Origin: Ignavibacterium sp.
GTDB taxonomy: Bacteria; Bacteroidota; Ignavibacteria; Ignavibacteriales; Ignavibacteriaceae
Reading direction: 5' to 3'
Assembly: GCA_032027145.1 (NCBI GenBank)
Contig: JAVSMP010000001.1
Coordinates: 2,361,116 to 2,425,115 of the forward strand
Length of the DNA: 64,000 bases
Part shown: positions 29,309 through 37,286 of the stretch, one piece after another
Numbering within the stretch: position 1 is the stretch's first letter
Layout: each line of letters starts with the position of its first letter
Program-made: the position numbers and the translations under genes
Notes under the pieces: generated by a model
Told to the model about the DNA's origin: nothing
Seen by the model: only the letters and a program-made list of their open reading frames with translations
Database searches by the model: none

Positions 29309-29742
29309 TCTTTACCAGTTAGTTTCAAATAATCCGAACCGAAAAAGACTAATAACAAAGAACCTATTATCATCAATAAATTCTCGCCAAGTTTAAGAAG
29401 CCCGATTTGATTTCCTTTACCGAAGCATCCGCACTCAATATTTAATCCTCTGAACAAACTGATTATGATAGCTATCGTAAATACACTTAAGAAAAATAAA
29501 ATTATTGATGAATTTTCCTTTACCAAGATGCCAAACAATAATAATAAACCTGCAGCTAATTCAATCCATGGAAGTGTTATTGCAAAAAGATTTACTATTG
29601 CAACAGGTAATAATCTATAATTTGAAATAGACATTGAAAATCCTTCAGGATCCGAAATTTTTTCAATACTTGCGTAAACAAAAATAAATCCAATTATAAT
29701 TCTTATTATAAACAATAAATATTTATTTGATAATAATTTCAC
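29305..29742 (-). CDS. MauE/DoxX-like membrane protein
   Basis: A 145-residue protein with four transmembrane segments: LLFIIRIIIGFIFVYASIEK, an IELAAGLLLLFGILV stretch, a third hydrophobic run, and a C-terminal helix. The loop ECGCFGKGN holds the paired cysteines of the MauE-type family, which is linked to disulfide formation or thiol redox at the membrane. Its gene lies 2 bases after the rhodanese gene on the same strand, so both likely act together in periplasmic sulfur chemistry. Confidence 0.83.
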   Translation of the reverse strand: MKLLSNKYLLFIIRIIIGFIFVYASIEKISDPEGFSMSISNYRLLPVAIVNLFAITLPWIELAAGLLLLFGILVKENSSIILFFLSVFTIAIIISLFRGLNIECGCFGKGNQIGLLKLGENLLMIIGSLLLVFFGSDYLKLTGKD

Positions 29743-29744
29743 TG

Positions 29745-30359
29745 TTACCTTTCAACCGGAAGATTATTTTTTAGCCAGTCTTTCCAGCCTCCGTAAAAGA
29801 CATAAACTTTTTTATAACCTTTCTGAAATAATTCATCACCCAGCAAAATACTTAAATCACAATCATCACCATCACAATAAGTAACAACAAACTCGTCCTT
29901 TGCAATTTGAGCCAAAACAGATTCATATTCTTCTGATCCATAAAAAGGAATATTTATTGCACCTTTAATATGTCCTTCAGCAAATTCTTCGACAGTTCTT
30001 GCATCAATAAACTTAACATTTTGATTAAATAACTTCTGTGCAAACTCAAGTTTAATTGCTTTTGGCTGATCAAAATTCCCGTTCATTTCATTATGAGTCA
30101 GTTCTTGGTTGCTTGATGAAAAATTATTCTCCTCAAGAAAAGTTTCTTTTTCTGAATTGTCTAAAGCAGAGCTGTCTTCCCAAATTAATACTCTCTCTTG
30201 ACGTATTAGATTAAGTCCATTTGGATTAAAATGATTATAGACTAAAGAAATGAGGATTGAAACAAGAATGATCTTAAAAATTCTAAATAAACTAATTCTC
30301 ATTTTGTAAAGATATTTTACTAACTGTATAATAATATTAGCCAAAAGTATCGAGATCAT
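29745..30359 (-). CDS. Membrane-anchored rhodanese-like protein
   Basis: A 204-residue protein with an N-terminal hydrophobic segment (residues ~18-40) and a C-terminal single rhodanese domain: KFIDARTVEEFAEGHIKGAINIPF and the active-site loop VVTYCDGDDCDLS with the catalytic Cys. It could transfer sulfane sulfur or serve as a redox partner outside the membrane. The start at 30359 is preceded by GGAGG inside a terminator stem; an internal ATG at 30302 (MRISLFRIFK) is also possible and gives a cleaner signal anchor. Confidence 0.82.
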   Translation of the reverse strand: MISILLANIIIQLVKYLYKMRISLFRIFKIILVSILISLVYNHFNPNGLNLIRQERVLIWEDSSALDNSEKETFLEENNFSSSNQELTHNEMNGNFDQPKAIKLEFAQKLFNQNVKFIDARTVEEFAEGHIKGAINIPFYGSEEYESVLAQIAKDEFVVTYCDGDDCDLSILLGDELFQKGYKKVYVFYGGWKDWLKNNLPVER

Positions 30360-30360
30360 T

Positions 30361-30382
30361 AAAAAGCCTCCGCAGGGGAGGC
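30361..30382 (-). terminator. Rho-independent terminator at the island's left edge
   Basis: On the minus strand GCCTCC / GGAGGC pair around a 5-base loop and are followed by five T. It lies directly upstream of the rhodanese start and would end transcripts coming from the island. Confidence 0.7.
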
Positions 30383-30384
30383 AT

Positions 30385-30573
30385 AGTACCGAAGGCCGGA
30401 TTCAATTTTGGAAAATTTCCAATCCTCGCATTACGCTTGTAATTTCAATAAAATAAATAAGTTACCGAGCTTTTCTAATAAAATACTTTCCTAAAAATTC
30501 CCTACTTTTCTCGACACTTCAGCAAAAAGTTGACACGTATTTGCCACTTTTTCTATTTACAAAAGTACCGAAG
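30385..30573. repeat. Structured non-coding block with a 10-bp direct repeat at the island edge
   Basis: AGTACCGAAG occurs at 30385-30394 and again at 30564-30573. Between them is an inverted repeat: GGATT (30398) pairs with AATCC (30421), and TTGGAAA pairs with TTTCCAA in the middle. No coding frame is visible. Position at the border between chromosomal genes and the accessory island makes it a candidate attachment or recombination site, but no matching copy was found near 41.2 kb. Confidence 0.35.
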
Positions 30574-30592
30574 TGGAGCCATTTAAACAAGA

Positions 30593-31282
30593 TCATTTTT
30601 TCTTCTTATGCTCCAGAAATTCATCAAGGTCTTTTCTCCTGAACTTGCCACCTTTTAATGATTTCAGTTTACCCTGCGATGCATAATTCTGCAATGTTTT
30701 TTTTGAGCTTCTTGTGTAAACAGCAGCTTCATCAGACGTTAATATGTCCTTCTCTATTATTCCAGATTTTTTAGGGGCTAATGTGGATCCTTGACTACCT
30801 AACATAGCTCTTTTAACAAAATACTGTCTCCAAATTAAATCATTAGGTTCAGCTTTTATTTGTGAATAAACATCTTCAGTATCCTTTTCAATAGAGGCTT
30901 TTATTGTAATATTATTTCTTCCGGTAGGATTATAAAAGCTATAGATTAATGTATCTTCCTCTCCAATATAAATATCAGTGGCCACCTCTTCTGGATCAAC
31001 AACTAATTGCTTGAGATTGTATCCAGGTCTTAGTTCCAGATAATATATTCCTCTAGGACCAACATCAGGTGCTAAACTTGTGAGACCGCTTGCATTAAAC
31101 AGAGGAGTATAGGAAATGTCAGGTTTGTACCTACTTATCTGAGATTTGTCCTTTGGAACCAGCTGCTGCAGCATTCCAGCAGCGAAAGGGAATTCTATCT
31201 CAGTTTTGAGGTCATACGTATAAGTCTCATAGCCCCAATCCCAGTCACGTTCAAAGATAATTTTATTGAGTTTATAGGACAT
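30593..31282 (-). CDS. Unknown protein with C-terminal HTH_17 (excisionase-like) domain
   Basis: A 229-residue protein. The last ~50 residues (ILTSDEAAVYTRSSKKTLQNY ... GGKFRRKDLDEFLEHKKKK) are a helix-turn-helix 17 / excisionase-type winged domain, a common DNA-binding module of mobile elements. The first ~175 residues (many aromatic and beta-prone stretches, GYETYTYDLKTEIEFPF, PRGIYYLELRPGYNLKQL) match nothing I recognise. It lies downstream of the giant gene on the same strand, but a terminator-like hairpin lies between them, so it may have its own promoter. Confidence 0.65.
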   Translation of the reverse strand: MSYKLNKIIFERDWDWGYETYTYDLKTEIEFPFAAGMLQQLVPKDKSQISRYKPDISYTPLFNASGLTSLAPDVGPRGIYYLELRPGYNLKQLVVDPEEVATDIYIGEEDTLIYSFYNPTGRNNITIKASIEKDTEDVYSQIKAEPNDLIWRQYFVKRAMLGSQGSTLAPKKSGIIEKDILTSDEAAVYTRSSKKTLQNYASQGKLKSLKGGKFRRKDLDEFLEHKKKK

Positions 31283-31369
31283 TTTGTAAAGCCTTTGAAA
31301 ATTGCTTAAAAATCAATATTACACTATTACACTTATTTTGTTGATAATTTATAAATTATGAAAATTGTA

Positions 31370-31397
31370 AAAATTTGGACATAAATAGTCCAATTTT
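31370..31397 (-). terminator. Hairpin after the giant radical SAM gene
   Basis: TTGGAC (31375-31380) pairs with GTCCAA (31388-31393), extended by AAAAT / ATTTT with one bulge. On the minus strand it is followed by a T-rich stretch. It lies about 90 bases past the stop at 31485 and 88 bases before the next gene, so it may be a terminator or an operator for the HTH gene. Confidence 0.5.
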
Positions 31398-31484
31398 CAA
31401 CAAAAAAAGAACTTTTCTATCCATTAATATGATTTAATGCCTAATATCTGAATATTATAATAAAAAAGTGTAATTCCGTAATTC

Positions 31485-34400
31485 TTAACCTTGATATTGA
31501 TAAACATAATCCTTTAAATGCTCTTTATAGCTCATTCCCAGTTTATCCCAAATCGATGGATATTCGCAGGCTAAAGCTAATTTGCTTCGGTATGCAGCAA
31601 ACTCTTCAAGCAGAACCTTGTATACCTCTATTCTGAGATCCTCTCTATACCTCATCTTATTATCTGGCTTTACTGGCTGAAACATTTCCTCTGTTTCAGA
31701 GAACAAGGTGGTTTCTGGAAAATAATTCAATAAGTCTTGTTTAAGTAACGGCCCTATTCTTAGACAACCAAATCTTATCTTGGAGACATTCTTAGCCTCA
31801 AGATTTAATTCTTTCTTCATTCTCTTTGCTAATTCCTGGTATTCTTTAATAAATCCATTGTAAGCTATAACTGGTTCAATGCTGGGACGGATGATGAATC
31901 CTTTTGCTTTCTGAATTTTATTAAAAGCATCCATTCTTTCATCAAGCGAGGAAGTATCTTTTTCCCATGTAGTAATGGCGTGATCAGTATTGAATCCTAA
32001 TGTAACCTGAACTCTATTATGACCATTATATTTTACTAAATCATCTATATCTGCTGATTTTATATACATTGTGATATTAAAATCTTGTTCTCTTTGGATT
32101 CGTTGCATTAAAAAATCAAGATGACCAGTCAGGTGATTTGTCCTGACAATATCAGTATATTCTCCAACATTTAATTTTAATTTCAGCTTTGCATTCTCGC
32201 TGAAATAAGATCGTAAATCTTTTTTGATTTCATTAACTCTTGGGTAATCAAATTGCAGTCCCATACGACCAATAATATCGGCCAATCTTTTCTCAAGCTC
32301 TCTTTTCACATCTTCTAATTCATTAATAGAAGACCTAGGTCTTAGTATTTCTTTTCTGAAATCATCAACAACATCCTTGAATCCCTCTGGAATCTTTGGT
32401 AAAGTTTCTTTTTTGTAGAATGAGATTGCACTCCATAGACTATTTGCAAAATCAAATACTAATCTTTCTTTTTTTATTTCTTCTTCCCATCGATCAAGAT
32501 TTGTATATATTTTTCTCCAACGAGGTTCACCTGTCTGTGTCCCGTGCAGATAACAAAATTCACAGTTACTACTGCAATGGAACTGCAGGTTTGTAGTTAC
32601 TGTCATACCCTCAACAATATTTCCGGGTGACTCAAAACAGGCAGTAAATGGTGAACTTTCGCTTCTTGTTCCTAGTAAAAGAGTTTCGCTTAAGTATTTG
32701 TATCTTTCACTAATACCTAAGCTATCAGGATAAGTTGGTCTTTCACTGCTAACTTTTTCAATTTCAACTTTTGGGTTAAGCTGTTTAACTGTATTGATGA
32801 TTTGATTTGTGAGTGGTTGATCCTTCGCATTCTCTGTAATTAATAATCTGTTGGGTATAAACTTAGTTGATGCACTACTCTTGGTTCTAACAATACCTTC
32901 TGTAGAAAACTCAACATTATATCTCTTTGCGAAATCAGCAAGTTCATTCAGTTTTACCTCATAACATTTTTCATTGCCAGTAGTGTTTTTAACTTCAATG
33001 CCGAGTTTATTAAGTTCTCTTGAAAACTTACTTATAGAAATACTTCGCTTTCTGTAATCAGGAAGACTCGTTGTATAATTATAAACATCATTAGTTAAAT
33101 AATATAAAATATTTTCCCCATCAAGTTCCTTGAGCTTTTTATATCTGACAGATTTTAATGTTGTATTTAGTGCTTCAATTAATTTTATCAGTTCACTCGA
33201 CTCAGCATCAAGCACTTGGTGATATTTATATTCAGTTTTTGAATAAGCTAAAAGTGAATCTGATATTGATTTTGATTGCATATTAGCAGTGGACTCAATA
33301 ACATCGGCAATGATAAACATAGGAGCCCAGATGTCATACCTTCTGCTATCAAAATTCTTGAGGTAAGTATTGGCGGAATCGGTAACAGGATATCGCGAAT
33401 TTATCTCCGGTGCATAATGGAGGGCAAAATTATATAAATCATTCCGCAACGTTTGATGAAAGGTCTGCAGAGATTGGTTGTCTATATAACGCTCTAGTTT
33501 TTCCTCCTCAAGTTTCCTTTTCATTTGAATTTTAATGGTACGACTGTCAAGAGTTGCATTTATATCATTTATCCCCGCAAACATTTTGGGAGAATACGTT
33601 TTGTATTTTTCTATTCCACCTTTTTTACCGCTTCTGGATCTTGCAACATCTCCACTTTTAGCATAACCACTATTTAGTATGCTCATCAAATCATTAAACC
33701 CTGGTTTATTATATTTCTTAAAATCTTCAATTTCATCAAGTAGTAATGTTCTGGAATTTCTGTCAACATCTCGGAACAGGGTTGCAGTTGTAAGCGTTAC
33801 ATACATTGCGCCGTTGAAGCATAATGGTTTTATTATTTCGAAAAGATGAGATTTTCCTGATCCCTTTTCAGCTTGAATATGCACATAAGGGTAGTGACGG
33901 AATATCCTGAATACATAAGTTCCTATAATCCAAATTGATAAAAGATCATAAACATTCTGATTATCTATAAAAACATATTTCTTTAAGTAATCTCTAATTT
34001 TGTTAAAAAGATCAAACGGGTTTACCTTATAGTTTTTTATGAGATAATTTTCAACTCCTTCAAGACTAAAAAGGCTCTCATCTATGTCTTCATACTTTGT
34101 TTCAAGATTTTCTTTTTCCAGATCTTCAAGTTCAATTCTCCCATAGTTTGAAGTAATCACGCTTAGTTCTTCGTTGATATAGATGCCGAAATACATTTTG
34201 TCATTTATATAGTCCTGAGCAAGATTCAACTCATTTTTTTTACTGACCGAAGACTTCGCAGTTTTAATAAGTTCATAATTATTTACAAAATTTGCATCAA
34301 TGGTTTTTGATGTCTTAACTATTTCCTCAAAATCCTGAGTTGATTTTTTACTTCTGACGAAGAAACTTGAAACACTGTTATTTAGTGCAACTTGGGTAAG

Positions 34401-36227
34401 TTTACTTGCCTTGCCCTTGAATTGAATTGCCCAACGAATTGATTCTTCAACGTCATCAGTAATAATTAAAATTTCTTTACCCTTAATAAGTTTATTCCAT
34501 TCAGGATGCCACTTTGTTTCTTCTTCTATATTATAAAGAACATCATACCCAACCTGCCGCAGATAAATTGCATCGAGAATATCATTTACAAATAAAAATC
34601 TTGTTATGTTTTTAATATTTTTCGAAATCCTGCTGTAGTCCAGAAGTATTGAACAACCAATCACCACATCCTTTTTAGAGGTTTTATTAATTGGAAACTC
34701 AACATACTTCATAGCAACAATACCAGCTTGAGTAGCATTCAGAATTGGAAAGATTAACATTTGCTTCTGACCGTCATAACCAATCTGGTAATCCTTAATT
34801 GTTGAATCTGTTAGCCCACGATTGTTTTTAAGGTAATCTAACACGGGACTATTTGTTGGATCAAATAGGTTTTGTGAATGATTCTGAATAGTCTGCAAAT
34901 CTGGAAGAATACCTCCAGCGCTTATTAATTTGAAATAATCCATTACAAACGGTTCAGGTATTCCTTCAACCAATTGATAGAACTGAGCAGGAAATCCAGT
35001 ATTTTGAGTTCTTTTGCAAGTAAACAAACCACCCTTTTCAATTGTTAAATTTTTCCCAGTGTCATTTAAGATAAAGGGACTGTTAAAGTCATAGATTTCC
35101 TTATCGGGTGACTCCTTTAACATTTCAGGATAGTAGGATGAATAAAATTTTTGCGCAGTTGATAGATTTGAATTGCTCATAATATTAGTCCTAATTGAAC
35201 TCTGTAAATTATTCATTTTACTTTTTATATACCCCCAGTTAACATCATTTAATTCATCGTAACCCATCTCGACTTTTGCCAAGGGTTGGACTGATGACCG
35301 TTCCTGAAATTTGCTCATAGAAGCCCAGGCTTTATCAGAGGGCATTACAATATCGATTGTTTCCGCTTGACCGTTTACCAGATATTCCTCTCCACTCTTT
35401 ATCATATGAGCCTGACTGATAATCGTGTCAGTTCTACTACCAGTCTGTGGCAGTTTATACTGAACGAGATCGTCGAATGAAATATTTTTAACATCATTCC
35501 ACTGAAAATAATTCAATGCTTTATTCTTCAGTGCTTGTGCACCGGCATTAAAAGTAATTCTTTTTAATTCGTCCAGTTCAGTGACACCACCATAAAATGG
35601 CATAGCCATAACTCGAACAAATATATCTTCCTTGGATAGTTTCTCAATAGTCTCTAATCTTTTTTTAATTGTTGGTGTAAAAAGTTCCAAATCACGAAGT
35701 TGACTTTCATAGGGAGTTGAAAAACTCATCTCTACCTGAATCATATCCCTCATCACTTTAAGTTTATTAATATGTCGCTCTATTAAATGGCTTTTGGTCA
35801 AGATGTGAAGCATCCATTTGTTCCCATTTATCCAATGGTTCTGAAAGACTTCTAGAATTTTCATCATCAGGTCCCGATTCTGATTATCAAGCTCTGTAAG
35901 AACTTCACTCAAATAATAATCACTTGTTTCATTTATCTGGACACGCTTTAGATGCTGAGGCAGTGATTTCAGTCTCTCTAGATCTTTATTTAATGATTCA
36001 GCTAAATCTATTTTTATCGTTGATTCATTGAAAAAATGGTCTCTTCCACTTTTAGCAAAATTTTTTCGATAGGTCAATGGCGAATAACAAAACTTGCAAC
36101 CAAAGCTACAGCCCATTGTGGGATTAAGGGTAAATGGAAAGCCATAGGGATAGATACTAGAAGGGGTTTGGGCGTTTAAAGCATTAACTGCACCTGATCT
36201 TATTGATGTTTTATGTAATGGGGGCAT
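31485..36227 (-). CDS. Giant fusion: SPL-type radical SAM, degenerate primase/TOPRIM, AAA-type ATPase, second SPL-type radical SAM
   Basis: One uninterrupted 1580-residue frame. Residues ~25-290 are a COG1533 (SplB-like) radical SAM domain with NPTMGCSFGCKFCYSP (C40, C44, C47). Residues ~395-435 look like a decayed DnaG zinc finger (GGLFTCKRT). Residues ~461-512 resemble the DnaG TOPRIM_N part (LDYLKNNRGLTDSTIKDYQIGY) and ~543-613 a TOPRIM domain lacking the usual Glu (FVNDILDAIYL; ITDDVEES). Residues ~755-905 are an ATPase with Walker A AEKGSGKS (K792), Walker B TLLLDEIED (D831, E832) and NATLDSRTIKI, like DUF3631-type helicases. Residues ~1175-1545 are a spore photoproduct lyase-like domain with HCSSNCEFCYLH (C1218, C1222, C1225) and long SPL similarity afterwards. 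Substrate is likely nucleic acid. No ribosome binding site is seen before the ATG. Confidence 0.85.
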   Translation of the reverse strand: MPPLHKTSIRSGAVNALNAQTPSSIYPYGFPFTLNPTMGCSFGCKFCYSPLTYRKNFAKSGRDHFFNESTIKIDLAESLNKDLERLKSLPQHLKRVQINETSDYYLSEVLTELDNQNRDLMMKILEVFQNHWINGNKWMLHILTKSHLIERHINKLKVMRDMIQVEMSFSTPYESQLRDLELFTPTIKKRLETIEKLSKEDIFVRVMAMPFYGGVTELDELKRITFNAGAQALKNKALNYFQWNDVKNISFDDLVQYKLPQTGSRTDTIISQAHMIKSGEEYLVNGQAETIDIVMPSDKAWASMSKFQERSSVQPLAKVEMGYDELNDVNWGYIKSKMNNLQSSIRTNIMSNSNLSTAQKFYSSYYPEMLKESPDKEIYDFNSPFILNDTGKNLTIEKGGLFTCKRTQNTGFPAQFYQLVEGIPEPFVMDYFKLISAGGILPDLQTIQNHSQNLFDPTNSPVLDYLKNNRGLTDSTIKDYQIGYDGQKQMLIFPILNATQAGIVAMKYVEFPINKTSKKDVVIGCSILLDYSRISKNIKNITRFLFVNDILDAIYLRQVGYDVLYNIEEETKWHPEWNKLIKGKEILIITDDVEESIRWAIQFKGKASKLTQVALNNSVSSFFVRSKKSTQDFEEIVKTSKTIDANFVNNYELIKTAKSSVSKKNELNLAQDYINDKMYFGIYINEELSVITSNYGRIELEDLEKENLETKYEDIDESLFSLEGVENYLIKNYKVNPFDLFNKIRDYLKKYVFIDNQNVYDLLSIWIIGTYVFRIFRHYPYVHIQAEKGSGKSHLFEIIKPLCFNGAMYVTLTTATLFRDVDRNSRTLLLDEIEDFKKYNKPGFNDLMSILNSGYAKSGDVARSRSGKKGGIEKYKTYSPKMFAGINDINATLDSRTIKIQMKRKLEEEKLERYIDNQSLQTFHQTLRNDLYNFALHYAPEINSRYPVTDSANTYLKNFDSRRYDIWAPMFIIADVIESTANMQSKSISDSLLAYSKTEYKYHQVLDAESSELIKLIEALNTTLKSVRYKKLKELDGENILYYLTNDVYNYTTSLPDYRKRSISISKFSRELNKLGIEVKNTTGNEKCYEVKLNELADFAKRYNVEFSTEGIVRTKSSASTKFIPNRLLITENAKDQPLTNQIINTVKQLNPKVEIEKVSSERPTYPDSLGISERYKYLSETLLLGTRSESSPFTACFESPGNIVEGMTVTTNLQFHCSSNCEFCYLHGTQTGEPRWRKIYTNLDRWEEEIKKERLVFDFANSLWSAISFYKKETLPKIPEGFKDVVDDFRKEILRPRSSINELEDVKRELEKRLADIIGRMGLQFDYPRVNEIKKDLRSYFSENAKLKLKLNVGEYTDIVRTNHLTGHLDFLMQRIQREQDFNITMYIKSADIDDLVKYNGHNRVQVTLGFNTDHAITTWEKDTSSLDERMDAFNKIQKAKGFIIRPSIEPVIAYNGFIKEYQELAKRMKKELNLEAKNVSKIRFGCLRIGPLLKQDLLNYFPETTLFSETEEMFQPVKPDNKMRYREDLRIEVYKVLLEEFAAYRSKLALACEYPSIWDKLGMSYKEHLKDYVYQYQG

Positions 36228-36387
36228 TAAATATTTTTTAATTTAAAGAGGAGGTCGCACCTGAGTATTCCAAAGATGGTGCATGCTCAATCTTCAACAG
36301 ATTAAAGGTGCATAATTCCACCGACACTCATCTGGATTGTAATAAATTACAACCATTCATCGCCATTTCTGACAGATACGAACCTCC

Positions 36388-36780
36388 CTACATTATTTTA
36401 GTCTTTCGTCTAATCCTAACTCTTAACGGATTCTGATAGAACTCAACAATTTTAGCACGTCGGATTGTAGTTATTCTTTCCTCTCCAGTAATTTTATTAT
36501 AGACATGCTTCACCAACCAAGCAATAACCTTATCCCTATGCTTTCTATCTTCAATAAGAAAAACCTCAACTTTATCTACAAACCCATATTTTTTTGAATT
36601 CCAGCTCTTTTTCTGATAAATTCTTTTTGCATCTCTATGATACCATCTTAAATCGATGTTTGCATTTGTTACTCGGTAAATATCTAAGTCAAAATTAAAT
36701 TCAAATTTCTTAATCATATAAAATAGTCTATTGAATAAACTATACTCAAAATATTTTGGGTATCTATTACAAAAATACAA
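36388..36780 (-). CDS. Hypothetical basic protein of the island
   Basis: A 130-residue protein, strongly basic toward the C-terminus (VRIRRKTKIM). It has no signal peptide or membrane segment and no family I recognise. An internal ATG at 36717 (MIKKFEFNFD) could be the true start; neither has a clear ribosome binding site. It lies 160 bases upstream of the giant gene, same strand, and would be its first operon partner. Basic charge would fit a nucleic-acid-binding role, which is a guess. Confidence 0.5.
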   Translation of the reverse strand: MYFCNRYPKYFEYSLFNRLFYMIKKFEFNFDLDIYRVTNANIDLRWYHRDAKRIYQKKSWNSKKYGFVDKVEVFLIEDRKHRDKVIAWLVKHVYNKITGEERITTIRRAKIVEFYQNPLRVRIRRKTKIM

Positions 36781-36840
36781 TACTAATACATAACGATTGT
36801 ATTAAATAATTTTGCTCATTAAATATTTTTTCATCAGCAC

Positions 36841-36888
36841 TTGACAGCATGGTCGATAATTAATATATTATAGACAGGACAGGTCTAT
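36841..36888 (+). promoter_or_regulatory. Near-consensus promoter with overlapping palindromic operator
   Basis: TTGACA (36841-36846), 17 bases, TATATT (36864-36869): one mismatch from the sigma-70 consensus at ideal spacing. Immediately after it, ATAGACAGGACAGGTCTAT (36870-36888) is an imperfect palindrome (ATAGAC / GTCTAT) covering the expected transcription start. It lies in the divergent spacer and points toward the DUF5659 and primase genes. A repressor encoded in the island could bind it. Confidence 0.65.
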
Positions 36889-36977
36889 TGATTTTGTTCT
36901 TTCTGAAAACAGAGAAATTTACCAAAATACCACTTCTAAAACTTACCACCTGAAAAATTAAAAACAAATTATTTATA

Positions 36978-37006
36978 GGAATGCTCTTTCAATGAGAGGG
37001 CATTCC
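36978..37006 (+). promoter_or_regulatory. Leader hairpin before the DUF5659 gene
   Basis: GGAATGC (36978) pairs with GCATTCC (37000-37006), with a shorter TCT/AGA extension inside. It would form in the 5' leader of the transcript made from the promoter at 36841. No T tract follows, so it is not a terminator; a role in translation control is possible. Confidence 0.4.
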
Positions 37007-37034
37007 ACCAATTCAAAGACAACTATCAGAGGTA

Positions 37035-37259
37035 ATGAAAATGTATAAAACGAAAGATTTTTATTTGGCAGCCGTGCTGGTTTTGTATGGTTACAAAATC
37101 AAGTATCACGTAAATGAACAGAATAAGTCCGTCTTCTATTTTGAAGAAGATGAAGGACTCCGTGAATTAGTGCAGGACTACTTTTACGATAAGCTTAAAG
37201 TATCTCCTCATCAGTTTCAAAGTTCAGTCAAGACTGTGAAAGCACTGATTTACAATTAA
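37035..37259 (+). CDS. DUF5659-like small protein
   Basis: A 74-residue protein. The layout (YKTKDFYLAAVLVLYGYKI ... SVFYFEEDEGLRELVQDYF ... VSPHQFQSSVKTVKALIY) matches the DUF5659 family, small proteins of unknown function found in phages and mobile elements. AGAGGTA precedes the start. A primase-helicase gene follows after 27 bases, so the two are probably one operon. Confidence 0.75.
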   Translation: MKMYKTKDFYLAAVLVLYGYKIKYHVNEQNKSVFYFEEDEGLRELVQDYFYDKLKVSPHQFQSSVKTVKALIYN

Positions 37260-37286
37260 CCTCCAAATCTTTAGGAGGCACCCAAA

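Noticed and set aside
30361-30470. Possible tRNA or tmRNA 3' end on the minus strand
   Set aside because: A T-arm-like GAATCC and a stem are visible, but no acceptor stem, anticodon arm or CCA can be assembled.
31485-36227. Giant protein as two adjacent genes joined by a sequencing error
   Set aside because: The frame is continuous through all domains with sensible linkers and no internal start with a ribosome binding site was noticed, so the fusion is taken as real, though read-level proof is outside my view.
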